Shown here one piece after another: positions 23,956 to 32,382 of a DNA stretch of 44,762 bases. The stretch is taken from contig CAZVRW010000023.1 of assembly GCA_964630265.1 (NCBI GenBank), positions 1 to 44,762 of the forward strand. The letters run 5' to 3'. The position numbers and the translations under genes were made by a program. The stretch's first letter is position 1, and every line of letters begins with the position of its first letter. The notes beneath the pieces were generated by a model. It had not been told where the DNA came from. It saw nothing but the letters and a program-made list of their open reading frames with translations, and did no database searches. The DNA is from CAZBWP01 sp964630265 (GTDB lineage: Bacteria > Pseudomonadota > Alphaproteobacteria > Rhodospirillales > Defluviicoccaceae).

Positions 23956-24864
23956 CTATGGCTGAAAGTCCAGTCCGAGGTCACGGTACCGTTCGGGATC
24001 GTCGAGCCATTCGCGGACCTTGACGAACAGGAACAGGTGCACGCGTCGCTCGAGTAGCGCTTCGAGCTCGACCCGGGCCGCTTCGCCGATTGCCCTGATG
24101 CGGCTGCCGCCCTTGCCGAGGACGATGGCCTTCTGGTTCGGACGCTCGACATAGATCACTTGGTCAATGCGGACGCTCCCATCGTCGCGCTCGCTCCACG
24201 CCTCGGTCTCGACGGCGCTGGCGTAGGGCAGTTCCTTGTGCAGTTGCAGGTAGATTTTCTCGCGCGTGATCTCGGCGGCGAGCAACCGCATCGGCATGTC
24301 GGAGATCTGGTCCTCGGGAAACAGCCACGGTCCTGCCGGTAGGGCTGCTACCAGGCGGGCAAAGAGGTCGTCGACGCCGTCCCCGGTCAACGCCGAGATC
24401 ATGAAGGTTTCGCCGAAATGACCGCGGCTCGCCATCTCGGCGGCGAGCGCCAGCAGCCGCGGTTTCTCGACCATGTCGACCTTGTTAAGCGCCAGAATGG
24501 GGGGCGGCGATCGCTTGCCAAGCCGATCGACGATGCCAGCGGTATCGCGATCGATTCCCCGCGCGGCATCCACCAACAGCACGATGGCATCGGCGTCGGC
24601 GGCGCCGTCCCAGGCGGCGGCGACCATGGCCCGGTCGAGCCGGCGGCGGGGCCGGAAGATGCCGGGCGTATCGACCAGGACGAGTTGGGCGTCTCCCACA
24701 AGGACGATGCCGAGCACCCGCCCGCGTGTCGTCTGAACCTTCGGCGAGACGATGCTGACCTTGCTGCCAACGAGGTGGTTCACCAGCGTCGACTTGCCGA
24801 CGTTGGGCGCCCCCAACACCGCCACGAAGCCGCAGCGCTGTTCGCCGGCGCTATCCGTCGGCAT
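23956..24864 (-). CDS. era: Ribosome-assembly GTPase Era
   Basis: A 302-residue GTPase that binds the 3' end of 16S rRNA during small-subunit assembly. The G-motifs are GAPNVGKST (residues 18-26), DTPG, and NKVDMVE. The C-terminal KH domain contains the GKGGSRIRAIGEAAR loop. ATG 24864 gives the normal length (E. coli 301) and overlaps the rnc stop by 14 bases. The frame remains open far upstream, but that part is in the rnc gene. Part of the lepB-rnc-era run. Confidence 0.95.
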   Translation of the reverse strand: MPTDSAGEQRCGFVAVLGAPNVGKSTLVNHLVGSKVSIVSPKVQTTRGRVLGIVLVGDAQLVLVDTPGIFRPRRRLDRAMVAAAWDGAADADAIVLLVDAARGIDRDTAGIVDRLGKRSPPPILALNKVDMVEKPRLLALAAEMASRGHFGETFMISALTGDGVDDLFARLVAALPAGPWLFPEDQISDMPMRLLAAEITREKIYLQLHKELPYASAVETEAWSERDDGSVRIDQVIYVERPNQKAIVLGKGGSRIRAIGEAARVELEALLERRVHLFLFVKVREWLDDPERYRDLGLDFQP

Positions 24865-25570
24865 CGGCGTCAATGGCGTCGAGCATCGCCTGGGCCGCGG
24901 CATGCTCGGCGACCCGCTTCGATGGCCCTTCGCCCACCGCTGGCGCGCGGCCGTCGACACGCACCTGCATACGGAACCTGGGCGCGTGCGCCGGCCCGAC
25001 GCGGCCCACCTCCGTATAGGTCGGCAGCGACAAACCACGCCCCTGCGCCCACTCCTGCAGCCCGGTCTTGGCGTCCTTGGGGGGGCGCGAATCTCGCTCG
25101 GCCAGTGGCCGCCAGTGGCGACGCACGAACGCCGCGGCGGCGGCAAAACCGCCATCCAGGTAGAGCGCCGCGATCACCGCCTCGCACGCGTCGGCCAGCA
25201 GCCCCGGATTCGCGCGGCCGCCCGATTCGGCTTCCCCTGGCGCCATCCGCAGCCTGGCATCCAGGCCCACGGCTTCGGCCACCTCAGCCAGGGCCTCGCG
25301 ACGCACCAGCGCCGCGTGGCGGCGGGCGAGCATGCCCTCGCTCTCCCGGGGGAACATGGTTATCAGCAGATCGGCGACGATCAGGCCGAGAACCCGGTCG
25401 CCGAGAAATTCCAGGCGCTCGTTGGTGCGCATTTGCAATCCGATCTGACCGGCCATGCTGGCGTGGGTCAGCGCCTCGGCAAGGAGGTCCGGATCGCGGA
25501 AAGCATGGCCGAGTCGCCGGCCGAACGCAGCCAGATCGTCGCCGGCGGCGGCGTCCCGCTCGTCTGGCAT
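24851..25570 (-). CDS. rnc: Ribonuclease III
   Basis: A 239-residue double-strand-specific endoribonuclease for rRNA and mRNA processing. The nuclease signature NERLEFLGDRVLGL (50-63) is complete, with the second catalytic acidic patch ADACEAVIAALYLDGG. The C-terminal double-stranded RNA-binding domain ends AEHAAAQAML. ATG 25570 lies two bases below the lepB stop and is preferred over an upstream ATG (25621) that would overlap lepB by 49 bases. Its stop overlaps the era start. Confidence 0.95.
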   Translation of the reverse strand: MPDERDAAAGDDLAAFGRRLGHAFRDPDLLAEALTHASMAGQIGLQMRTNERLEFLGDRVLGLIVADLLITMFPRESEGMLARRHAALVRREALAEVAEAVGLDARLRMAPGEAESGGRANPGLLADACEAVIAALYLDGGFAAAAAFVRRHWRPLAERDSRPPKDAKTGLQEWAQGRGLSLPTYTEVGRVGPAHAPRFRMQVRVDGRAPAVGEGPSKRVAEHAAAQAMLDAIDADADG

Positions 25571-25572
25571 GC

Positions 25573-26328
25573 TCAGTCGATGGCTCGGAACAAGCGATCG
25601 CTGCGCACCGTGTTCGGCCATTCCCAGAATTTCAGAAAACTTCCATCCACGGAAAAGAAGATGACCTCGGCTCGCCCCACCAGATTCTCTATGGGCACCG
25701 GCCCGACGTCGCGATAGCGGCTGTCCTTGGAATTGTCGCGGTTGTCGCCCATGGCGAAGATGTGCCCTTCGGGTACCACGTATTCGCGGGTGTTGTCGGG
25801 CAGACCGCTGAACAGGTCCTGGTTATGGTTGCTGTCGCTTTCTTCGATGATCACATGCGATCGCCCGTTGGGCAGCGTTTCCCGGTACTGCGTGTAGCGG
25901 CCGCGGCCGTCCGCCTGTGCGCCCTCCGGGTACTGCCCGATCCGTGCCCGCTCCACCGGTTCGCCATTGATGTGGAGAACCCCGTCGATGACCTGCACGC
26001 GGTCGCCGGGCAGTCCGATCACACGCTTGATGTAGTCGGTGCTGTTGTCCGACGGCAGCTTGAACACCACCACGTCACCGCGCTCGGGCGTCGACCCGAA
26101 GATGCGCCCCTCGAACAGCGGCGGGCTCAACGGAAAGGAATGGCGACTATAGCCATAGGCGTACTTCGAGACGAAAAGATAGTCACCGACCAGCAGCGTC
26201 GGAATCATCGAGCCAGAGGGGATGCTGAACGGCTCGAACAGGAAAGTGCGGATGACCAGCGCGATCAAGCCAGCGTAGACGAATGTCTTCACCAGTTCGA
26301 TGAAGCCGCCGGATTTGCGTTGTGCCAT
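25573..26328 (-). CDS. lepB: Signal peptidase I
   Basis: A 251-residue inner-membrane serine protease that removes signal peptides from exported proteins. One N-terminal membrane helix (VKTFVYAGLIALVIRTFLF) is followed by IPSGSMIPTL with the catalytic Ser40 and DYIKRVIGLPGD with the general-base Lys101. The C-terminal GDNRDNSKDSRYRDVGPVP box is complete. It has a single N-terminal helix, as in most non-enteric LepB proteins. Eighty-four bases separate it from acpS upstream. Confidence 0.95.
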   Translation of the reverse strand: MAQRKSGGFIELVKTFVYAGLIALVIRTFLFEPFSIPSGSMIPTLLVGDYLFVSKYAYGYSRHSFPLSPPLFEGRIFGSTPERGDVVVFKLPSDNSTDYIKRVIGLPGDRVQVIDGVLHINGEPVERARIGQYPEGAQADGRGRYTQYRETLPNGRSHVIIEESDSNHNQDLFSGLPDNTREYVVPEGHIFAMGDNRDNSKDSRYRDVGPVPIENLVGRAEVIFFSVDGSFLKFWEWPNTVRSDRLFRAID

Positions 26329-26412
26329 GGCGATCGCAGCCGATGCATCAGGAGGGGGTGAAGGGGGCGGAGGAGAACGCGTGCCGGATCAAGCCAGCGG
26401 CGGACGCCCCTG

Positions 26413-26859
26413 TCAAGGCACGGTGCCGGGCACGGGCCCCGCCACAGTGGTGGTGCCGGCGGTGGCGGGCCGTGCCGAGATGACCACGACGGCGTGCGCC
26501 ATCGGATAGTCGTCGCTCATCGAGACGGCGATGTCGGCCACCATACCCTGCGGCGTCAGAACCGCCAGCCGCACCGCAGCACCGCCCGAGAGGACCATCA
26601 CCGGCTGGCCGGACGGCAGGCTGTCGACCCGCATATCGCGCCAGAAAACGCCCTGGCGAAGCCCCGTGCCCAGCGCCTTGGAACACGCCTCCTTGGCAGC
26701 GAAGCGCTGTGCGAAGCAGCCGGCCGACTGCACCCGCGCTTCGCACCGACTGCACTCCGCCTCGGTGAACACCCGCTCACGAAACCGGTGCCCGAACCGC
26801 TCCAGGGTCTTCTCCATGCGGCGGATGTCGAGCAGGTCGGTGCCGACGCCGAGAATCAT
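26413..26859 (-). CDS. acpS: Holo-[acyl-carrier-protein] synthase
   Basis: A 148-residue phosphopantetheinyl transferase that activates ACP from CoA. The N-terminal MILGVGTDLLDIRRMEKTL (catalytic Asp8) and the central FAQRFAAKEACSKALGTG (catalytic Glu) are clear. It is slightly longer than usual (about 125-135) owing to a low-complexity Thr/Val/Pro-rich tail. The ATG overlaps the pdxJ stop by four bases (ATGA), so the pair is translationally coupled, as in many proteobacteria. Confidence 0.94.
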   Translation of the reverse strand: MILGVGTDLLDIRRMEKTLERFGHRFRERVFTEAECSRCEARVQSAGCFAQRFAAKEACSKALGTGLRQGVFWRDMRVDSLPSGQPVMVLSGGAAVRLAVLTPQGMVADIAVSMSDDYPMAHAVVVISARPATAGTTTVAGPVPGTVP

Positions 26860-27611
26860 CGCGCAGCCGCCGCCTCGGCGCCGGCGCGGGCGGCATCCAT
26901 GATCGCCCGCATCTGACGGATCGATTCCTCGAAACCGACGAACACCGCCTCGCCCACGAGGAAGTGGCCGATGTTCAACTCGACGACCTCGGGGATCGCG
27001 GCGATCGGTCCCACGGTTTCATAGGTGAGGCCATGCCCGGCGTGGCACTCCAGCCCGATCGCGGCGGCATGGCGGGCAGCCTCGACGATGCGCGCCAGGG
27101 CTTCGGCGCGATCATCTCCCGCGGCCTCGCAGAAGGCGCCGGTGTGCAGTTCGACCGCATCGGCTCCGAGACCGCGGGCCGCGTCGAGTTGCTGGCACTC
27201 CGCCTCGACGAACAGCGAGACGCGCATTCCCGCAGCCTTGAGCGCCCGTACCCGCCTGGTCAGCGCGTCGAAGCCCGCCACCGCGTCGAGCCCGCCTTCC
27301 GTGGTCCGCTCCTCACGGCGTTCCGGCACGATGCACACCCCGAAGGGGCGGAGACGCAGGGCGATGGTCGTCATTTCCTCGGTCGCGGCCATCTCGAAGT
27401 TCAGCGGTGCGTCGATCTCGGCGATGACCGCGTCCACGTCGGCATCGCGGATGTGGCGACGGTCCTCTCGCAGGTGCGCAACGATGCTGTCGGCGCCCGC
27501 GCCGACGGCGACGCGGGCGGCGCGCAGCGGATCCGGATGGCGGCCGCCGCGAGCGTTCCGCAACGTCGCCACATGATCAATGTTAACACCCAGCCGCAAG
27601 CGAACCGTCAT
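26856..27611 (-). CDS. pdxJ: Pyridoxine 5'-phosphate synthase
   Basis: A 251-residue (beta/alpha)8 enzyme that condenses 1-deoxyxylulose 5-phosphate with aminoacetone phosphate in the DXP-dependent vitamin B6 pathway. Signature segments: RLGVNIDHVATLRNARGG at the start, IVAHLREDRRHI, LNFEMAATEEM, and ELNIGHFLVGEAVFVGFE near the end. ATG 27611 is chosen because the conserved strand begins just after it. ATGs at 27629 and 27647 would add 6 or 12 residues. Coupled to acpS downstream; 38 bases below the rsh stop. Confidence 0.94.
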   Translation of the reverse strand: MTVRLRLGVNIDHVATLRNARGGRHPDPLRAARVAVGAGADSIVAHLREDRRHIRDADVDAVIAEIDAPLNFEMAATEEMTTIALRLRPFGVCIVPERREERTTEGGLDAVAGFDALTRRVRALKAAGMRVSLFVEAECQQLDAARGLGADAVELHTGAFCEAAGDDRAEALARIVEAARHAAAIGLECHAGHGLTYETVGPIAAIPEVVELNIGHFLVGEAVFVGFEESIRQMRAIMDAARAGAEAAAAR

Positions 27612-27649
27612 CGCGTTTTGAAACCTCATCGTGTTTGGCGGGAGCAAGA

Positions 27650-29917
27650 TCAGGCGTAGGCGCGGTCGACCGCGGTGACCACGCGCGTCGCGCGCAGCGC
27701 CGCGATTATATCCGTCAAATGGCGGACGTGATGGACCTCGATGTCGATGAGCAAATCAAAGAATTGGGTCGACCGATTGGTAATCTTCAGGTTGGTGATG
27801 TTGCCTTCGTACTGGGCGATCACCCCAGTGATTTCGCTCAGTGTCCCGGGCTCGTTGACGACGGTCAACTTGATTCGGCCGATGTGCGCCTCCATCGCAT
27901 TGACGTCGGCGTCCCAGGCGACGTCGATCCAGCGGTCAGCGGAGTCGGCGTAGGCTTCCAGGCTGTCGCAATCGATGGTGTGGATGGTGATACCGCGGCC
28001 CGTGGTGGTGATGCCGACGATGCGGTCGCCGGGAACCGGGTGGCAGCAGCCAGCGAAATGGACCGCCATGCCCGGAATCAAGCCCCGGATCGCGATCGGC
28101 GGCGCCGCATCCCGTTTTTTTGAATCCGCGCGCCGGCCGATGACGCGTTGCAGCATGTTGGGCCGACGTCGCGCGTCCGGGAAGACCGCCTCAAACACTG
28201 CCGCCGCCGCGACATAGCCGGCGCCAACCTGGGCGAGCAGATCTTCGACGGTTGGCTGGTTGAGCTTCTTGATCGCGCCTTCCAGCGCCTTGTCATAGTA
28301 GTCGCGCTTTTCCTGACGAAATGCCCGCTCGACCAGCGACCGGCCGACCTTGATCCACTCGTCCCGCTGGCGGGCGCGCACGAAGCGGCGGATCCGCGCC
28401 CGCGCCTTGCTGGTGACGACAAAGCGGTCCCATGTCGGCTGCGGCGTCTGCACCTTGGAGGTGATGATCTCCACCTGATCGCCGTTGTCGAGCACCGTCT
28501 GCAGCGGCATGTGGCGGCCGTTGATCTTCGCGCCGACACACCGGTCGCCGATCTCCGAATGCACCGCGTAGGCGAAATCGACGGCTGTCGCTCCCGCCGG
28601 CAGGGCAAATACGTCGCCCTTGGGCGTGAAGCAGAACACTTGATCACCGAACGTTTCAATCTTCGAATGGGCGATCAGGTCGTCGGGATCCGGCGAATTG
28701 ACAAGAATGTCGCGCAGTTCATTCAGCCACTGGTATTGCTTGCCATCGGTCGACGACAGCCCGGCCTTGTACATCCAGTGGGCGGCAACACCGTAGTCGG
28801 CGATTTCGTGCATGTCGCGGGTCCGAATCTGCACCTCGATGCGATGATTGAGCGGACCGATGACACCGGTGTGGATCGATTGATAGCCATTCGGCTTCGG
28901 CGTCGAGATGTAATCCTTGAGACGGCCGGGAATCACCGGATAGGTCTGGTTGATGGCGCCGAGCGCGCGGTAACAATCTTCGACAGTCTTGACGATGATG
29001 CGGAACGCCATGACGTCGGACAACTGTTCGAAACCGATGTTGTTCGACTGCATCTTCCGCCAGATCGAATAGGGTGTTTTTTCCCGACCCATGACAGCGC
29101 AGCGGACATTATGATTCGCCAGCGTTTCGCGCAGTTGCACCAGGGTCTTGGTCGTGGCGTCGCCGGATTGCTCGCGCAAATACTGCATGCGCGCGACGAT
29201 CGAATGGTAGGCGTCGGGATTGATCTCGACGAACGCCAGTTCCTGTAACTCCTCCTTCACTTCGTGCATGCCGACGCGATCGGCGAGCGGCGCATAGACG
29301 TCGATGGTCTCGTTGGCGATGCGGCGGCGCTTCGTCGGGTCCGGGATCGCGCTCAGCGTCCGCATGTTGTGGAGACGGTCTGCCAGCTTGATCAGGAGGA
29401 CGCGAATGTCCTCCGACATCGCCATGACCAGCTTGCGAAGGTTCTCCGCCTGCTTGGTCCGCTCCGACTGCAACTCGATGCGGCTGAGCTTGGTCACACC
29501 GTTGACGAGCCGAGCAATCTCTACGCCGAAGAGAGACTGGATCTCCTCGGGCGTGGCGTCAGTGTCCTCGACGGTGTCATGCAACAACGCCGTGGCGATG
29601 GCCGAACTGTCGAGCCGGTACCGTGTCAGGATGCCGGCCACTTCAAGGGGATGGGAGAAGAAGGGCTCGCCCGTCGCCCGGCGCTGGCCGCCATGGGCCC
29701 GCATGGCGAACACATAAGCGCGGTTCAGCAGGTCCTCGTCGGCATGCGGGTCGTAGGCTTTGACGAGATCGACCAGTTCGTACTGGCGAATGATCGCGCC
29801 CGCGGTCCTGCCTCGTGGTCGTTCTGGGCTGTCAGATGGGAGTTTGGTCGTCAGGCCCGTCGGCTCCGGACGCATCGCCGAAGTCCTCGTCAGTGCCTGG
29901 GCCGTCGCGGTCGTCAT
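27650..29917 (-). CDS. rsh: Bifunctional (p)ppGpp synthetase/hydrolase (Rsh)
   Basis: A 755-residue RelA/SpoT homologue that makes and degrades the stringent-response alarmone. The hydrolase HD motif is intact (SHPLEV, LLHDTVEDTDAT, KLADRLHNMRTL). The synthetase part has RLKDYISTPKPNGYQSIHT and EVQIRTRDMHEIADYGVAAHW. A TGS domain (DVFALPAGATAVDFAYAVH) and C-terminal ACT domain (VNEPGTLSEITGVIAQYEGN) follow. Both catalytic halves look competent, as expected for the single Rsh of alphaproteobacteria. ATG 29917 has GGAG at seven bases but lies inside rpoZ, giving an 86-base out-of-frame overlap. ATG 29875 is an alternative, also overlapping. Confidence 0.95.
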   Translation of the reverse strand: MTTATAQALTRTSAMRPEPTGLTTKLPSDSPERPRGRTAGAIIRQYELVDLVKAYDPHADEDLLNRAYVFAMRAHGGQRRATGEPFFSHPLEVAGILTRYRLDSSAIATALLHDTVEDTDATPEEIQSLFGVEIARLVNGVTKLSRIELQSERTKQAENLRKLVMAMSEDIRVLLIKLADRLHNMRTLSAIPDPTKRRRIANETIDVYAPLADRVGMHEVKEELQELAFVEINPDAYHSIVARMQYLREQSGDATTKTLVQLRETLANHNVRCAVMGREKTPYSIWRKMQSNNIGFEQLSDVMAFRIIVKTVEDCYRALGAINQTYPVIPGRLKDYISTPKPNGYQSIHTGVIGPLNHRIEVQIRTRDMHEIADYGVAAHWMYKAGLSSTDGKQYQWLNELRDILVNSPDPDDLIAHSKIETFGDQVFCFTPKGDVFALPAGATAVDFAYAVHSEIGDRCVGAKINGRHMPLQTVLDNGDQVEIITSKVQTPQPTWDRFVVTSKARARIRRFVRARQRDEWIKVGRSLVERAFRQEKRDYYDKALEGAIKKLNQPTVEDLLAQVGAGYVAAAAVFEAVFPDARRRPNMLQRVIGRRADSKKRDAAPPIAIRGLIPGMAVHFAGCCHPVPGDRIVGITTTGRGITIHTIDCDSLEAYADSADRWIDVAWDADVNAMEAHIGRIKLTVVNEPGTLSEITGVIAQYEGNITNLKITNRSTQFFDLLIDIEVHHVRHLTDIIAALRATRVVTAVDRAYA

Positions 29918-30287
29918 CCGCCTTCTCCTCGGGCTCCTCGCCCTCGACGTGCAGCAGATCTTCAGAAATTTCGTCGGTGTCGGAGCGCTCGCCCAGGTCG
30001 GACCCGATGATTTTCTGGATCGAGAGAATGTCCACCACGTCCTCGCCAGGTTCTTCGACTTCGACGACCTTCTGGAGGCTCTGGATCAGACTGTTCTCGA
30101 GTTCAGCGAGCGAGACCGTGTCCTCGGCGATCTCGCGCAGCGCCACCACCGGGTTCTTGTCGTTGTCGCGCTCGACACTGAGCGGGGCCCCGGCGCCGAC
30201 ATTGCGTGCTCGCTGAGCGGCGAGCATCACCAGTTCGAACCGGTTCGGTACCCTCTCCACGCAATCTTCCACCGTGACGCGAGCCAT
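29832..30287 (-). CDS. rpoZ: RNA polymerase omega subunit
   Basis: A 151-residue omega subunit, which stabilises beta-prime in RNA polymerase. The conserved core is MARVTVEDCVERVPNRFELV, then AAQRARNV and NPVVALREIAEDTVS. It is clearly longer than the 91-residue E. coli protein: the last 70 or so residues form an acidic tail rich in Asp, Glu and Gly. GAGGA precedes ATG 30287 by six bases. The acidic tail overlaps the start of rsh, a functional partner because omega contributes to a ppGpp-binding site in E. coli. Confidence 0.93.
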   Translation of the reverse strand: MARVTVEDCVERVPNRFELVMLAAQRARNVGAGAPLSVERDNDKNPVVALREIAEDTVSLAELENSLIQSLQKVVEVEEPGEDVVDILSIQKIIGSDLGERSDTDEISEDLLHVEGEEPEEKADDDRDGPGTDEDFGDASGADGPDDQTPI

Positions 30288-30325
30288 TCGCAGTCCTCAC
30301 CACCGATAATCTGAAGAGACCAATT

Positions 30326-30874
30326 TTATATGGTGTTGTCGGGCGGGAGACAAGCATCGTCGCCATCGGCGATGGGCGTCGCCTCCTGCCCCGGCGGCAG
30401 CGCCGCCAGCAAAGCGCCGATGGTGATGCCCAGCCGTGGATGCCGCCACGCTGGCGCCAATTCGGCCAACGGGCGCAGCACGAAGGCCCGTTCGTGCATG
30501 CGCGGATGCGGGAGGATCGCGCCGGCCTCGGTGCCGCTCACACGCTTGGCATAAGCGACGAGGTCCAGATCCAGAACGCGGGCGGCGTTGGGCGCGCCGC
30601 GCACGCGCCCGAATGCCGCCTCGACATCGTGCAGAAGGGCGAGCAGGGCCTCGGGCGACAGGTCGCTCGCAACCCGGATGACGCCATTGACGTACATCGG
30701 CTGCGGCGCCGCCGGCACCGGACGGCTGGCATACCAGCGGGCACAACCAAGGATGCGAACGCCCGCGGTCGCCATGGCCGGCAGCGCCGCGCGGCAGGTC
30801 GCGAGCGGTTCGCCATGCTGCACGCTGGACAGGTTGGCGCCGATGGCGATGAAGATGTCCGACTCTTCAGGCAT
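30326..30874 (-). CDS. folK: Dihydropterin pyrophosphokinase (HPPK)
   Basis: A 182-residue 2-amino-4-hydroxy-6-hydroxymethyldihydropteridine diphosphokinase, which passes pyrophosphate from ATP to the pterin in folate synthesis. Motifs seen: FIAIGANLSS, PQPMYVNGVIRV, ARVLDLDLVAYAK (two Mg-binding Asp residues) and LPHPRMHERAFVLRPLAE. AAGGG lies five bases before ATG 30874. Upstream of rpoZ by 38 bases and likely the first gene of the minus-strand operon. Confidence 0.93.
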   Translation of the reverse strand: MPEESDIFIAIGANLSSVQHGEPLATCRAALPAMATAGVRILGCARWYASRPVPAAPQPMYVNGVIRVASDLSPEALLALLHDVEAAFGRVRGAPNAARVLDLDLVAYAKRVSGTEAGAILPHPRMHERAFVLRPLAELAPAWRHPRLGITIGALLAALPPGQEATPIADGDDACLPPDNTI

Positions 30875-31014
30875 CGCAGCCCTTGCGGGTGCTCGAAAAC
30901 TTCATTACGTGACATCGACCAATAATCGAGGAACGCGGGGTAAGGTCTTGCAACCACGGCACCGCACGCGGCCGCTCACGGGCCACCGGCGGTTCCGGCT
31001 GATGACGGAAACCG

Positions 31015-31614
31015 ATGTTTTATCCTCAAGAAAGAATTGCCCTGTTTATTGATGGCTCGAATCTCTATGCTGCTGCGCGGGCCCTTAACTTCGACATCGA
31101 TTATAAACGACTGCTCGAGGTATTTGCCAGCAAGGGTCAGTTGATCCGGGCCTTCTACTATACCGCGCTGATCGAAGACCAGGAATATTCCCCAATCCGG
31201 CCCCTCATCGACTGGCTCGATTACAATGGTTATACCATGGTCACCAAACCGACCAAGGAATTTACCGACGGAGCCGGACGTCGAAAGATCAAGGGGAACA
31301 TGGACATTGAACTGGCGATCGACGTCATGGAGATGGCCGAGCGACTCGATCATGTCGTGCTGTTCTCCGGCGACGGCGACTTTCGCCGGCTGGTCGAAGC
31401 CGTGCAGCGGCGTGGGGTGCGGGTGACGGTGGTCAGCACCATCCGCTCGCAGCCGCCGATGGTCGCTGACGAACTGCGCCGCCAGGCCGACCGGTTTCTC
31501 GAACTGGTCGAACTGCAGCCGGCCATCGAGCGTGTCCTGCCGAACCGTGAGGAGCGACCGTTGGCGACACCACGCAACCCGTCGCCGACGGGCGACAGCT
31601 TCGCCGACGCCTGA
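31015..31614 (+). CDS. NYN-domain (LabA/DUF88-type) predicted ribonuclease
   Basis: A 199-residue PIN-like NYN domain protein. The acidic active-site positions are all present: IALFIDGSNLYAAAR, KGNMDIELAIDVMEMAE and VVLFSGDGDFRRLVEAVQ. The C-terminal tail (about 165-199) is Pro/Arg-rich and likely disordered. Proteins of this type near rpoZ and folK are common in alphaproteobacteria. The family is predicted to act on RNA; the target is unknown. Divergent from folK across 140 bases. Confidence 0.85.
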   Translation: MFYPQERIALFIDGSNLYAAARALNFDIDYKRLLEVFASKGQLIRAFYYTALIEDQEYSPIRPLIDWLDYNGYTMVTKPTKEFTDGAGRRKIKGNMDIELAIDVMEMAERLDHVVLFSGDGDFRRLVEAVQRRGVRVTVVSTIRSQPPMVADELRRQADRFLELVELQPAIERVLPNREERPLATPRNPSPTGDSFADA

Positions 31615-31640
31615 CGTCCGTCCGCTCGGGCGCTGCCGTC

Positions 31641-32303
31641 ATGCCTGCCGGCGATCCACCGGGCGCACCGGCATCCGATTGCCCGCTGTGCCCGCGGCTG
31701 GTGGCGTTGCGCATGCGCCAGAGGCAGGCGGAGCCGACTTGGCACAATGCCCCGGTGCCGTCGTTCGGAGGTCCCGATGCGCGGGTCTTGATCGTCGGAC
31801 TGGCGCCTGGCCTGCGCGGCGCCAATCGCACCGGCCGGCCGTTCACCGGGGACCACGCCGGCACCCTCCTCTACCCGATGCTGCTCCACCACGGGCTGGC
31901 GGCCGGCACGTATGGCAACGGCGCGCCGGACGATCTCCGTCTGATCGACTGCCGGATCACCAACGCCGTCCGATGCGTGCCGCCAGAAAACCGACCGACG
32001 ACCACCGAAATCGCCACGTGCAACCGCTTCCTCGCCACGGAGATCGCGGCGCTGCCGCGGCTCCGGGTGATCCTGGCCCTCGGTGCCATCGCCCACGGCG
32101 CCGTCCTCACGGCGCTCGGCCGGCCGCGCAACCGCTTCGCCTTCGCCCACGGCGCCACCTATGTCGACGTTGGCGACGGAACACGCCGACCGGTCCTCGT
32201 CGACAGCTATCACTGCTCGCGCCTGAACACGAATACGGGCCGCCTGACGCGAGCGATGTTCGACGCGGTGATCGCCCAGGTGGCGGAACTGGCGGCCCGC
32301 TGA
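31641..32303 (+). CDS. Family 5 uracil-DNA glycosylase (UdgB-like)
   Basis: A 220-residue DNA-repair glycosylase with an iron-sulfur cluster. The cluster Cys residues appear as CPLC (14-17), Cys in NAVRCVPPENRP and Cys in EIATCNRF. Active-site motif 1 is GLAPGLRGANRTGRPFTGD, with Ala-Pro rather than Glu-Pro, typical of family 5. Motif 2 is YHCSRLNTNTGRLT. Family 5 enzymes remove uracil, hypoxanthine and other deaminated bases. The start codon lies 27 bases below the NYN gene stop, so the two are probably co-transcribed. Confidence 0.88.
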   Translation: MPAGDPPGAPASDCPLCPRLVALRMRQRQAEPTWHNAPVPSFGGPDARVLIVGLAPGLRGANRTGRPFTGDHAGTLLYPMLLHHGLAAGTYGNGAPDDLRLIDCRITNAVRCVPPENRPTTTEIATCNRFLATEIAALPRLRVILALGAIAHGAVLTALGRPRNRFAFAHGATYVDVGDGTRRPVLVDSYHCSRLNTNTGRLTRAMFDAVIAQVAELAAR

Positions 32304-32382
32304 ACTTCGGCGTTGGCACGCATCACGCGCTGCGGCTATACCGCCCGAAGGGGTCTCGAAATATCCGTCGGCGGAGTTGCCC

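Noticed and set aside
24418..26361. Antisense open frame of over 600 codons across era, rnc and lepB
   Set aside because: Its composition is Arg/Pro/Gly-rich shadow coding, and three well-known genes occupy the other strand.
31015..32303. NYN plus glycosylase as an antiphage defence system
   Set aside because: No sensor, helicase or toxin partner is present, and LabA-type NYN genes near rpoZ are common housekeeping neighbours.
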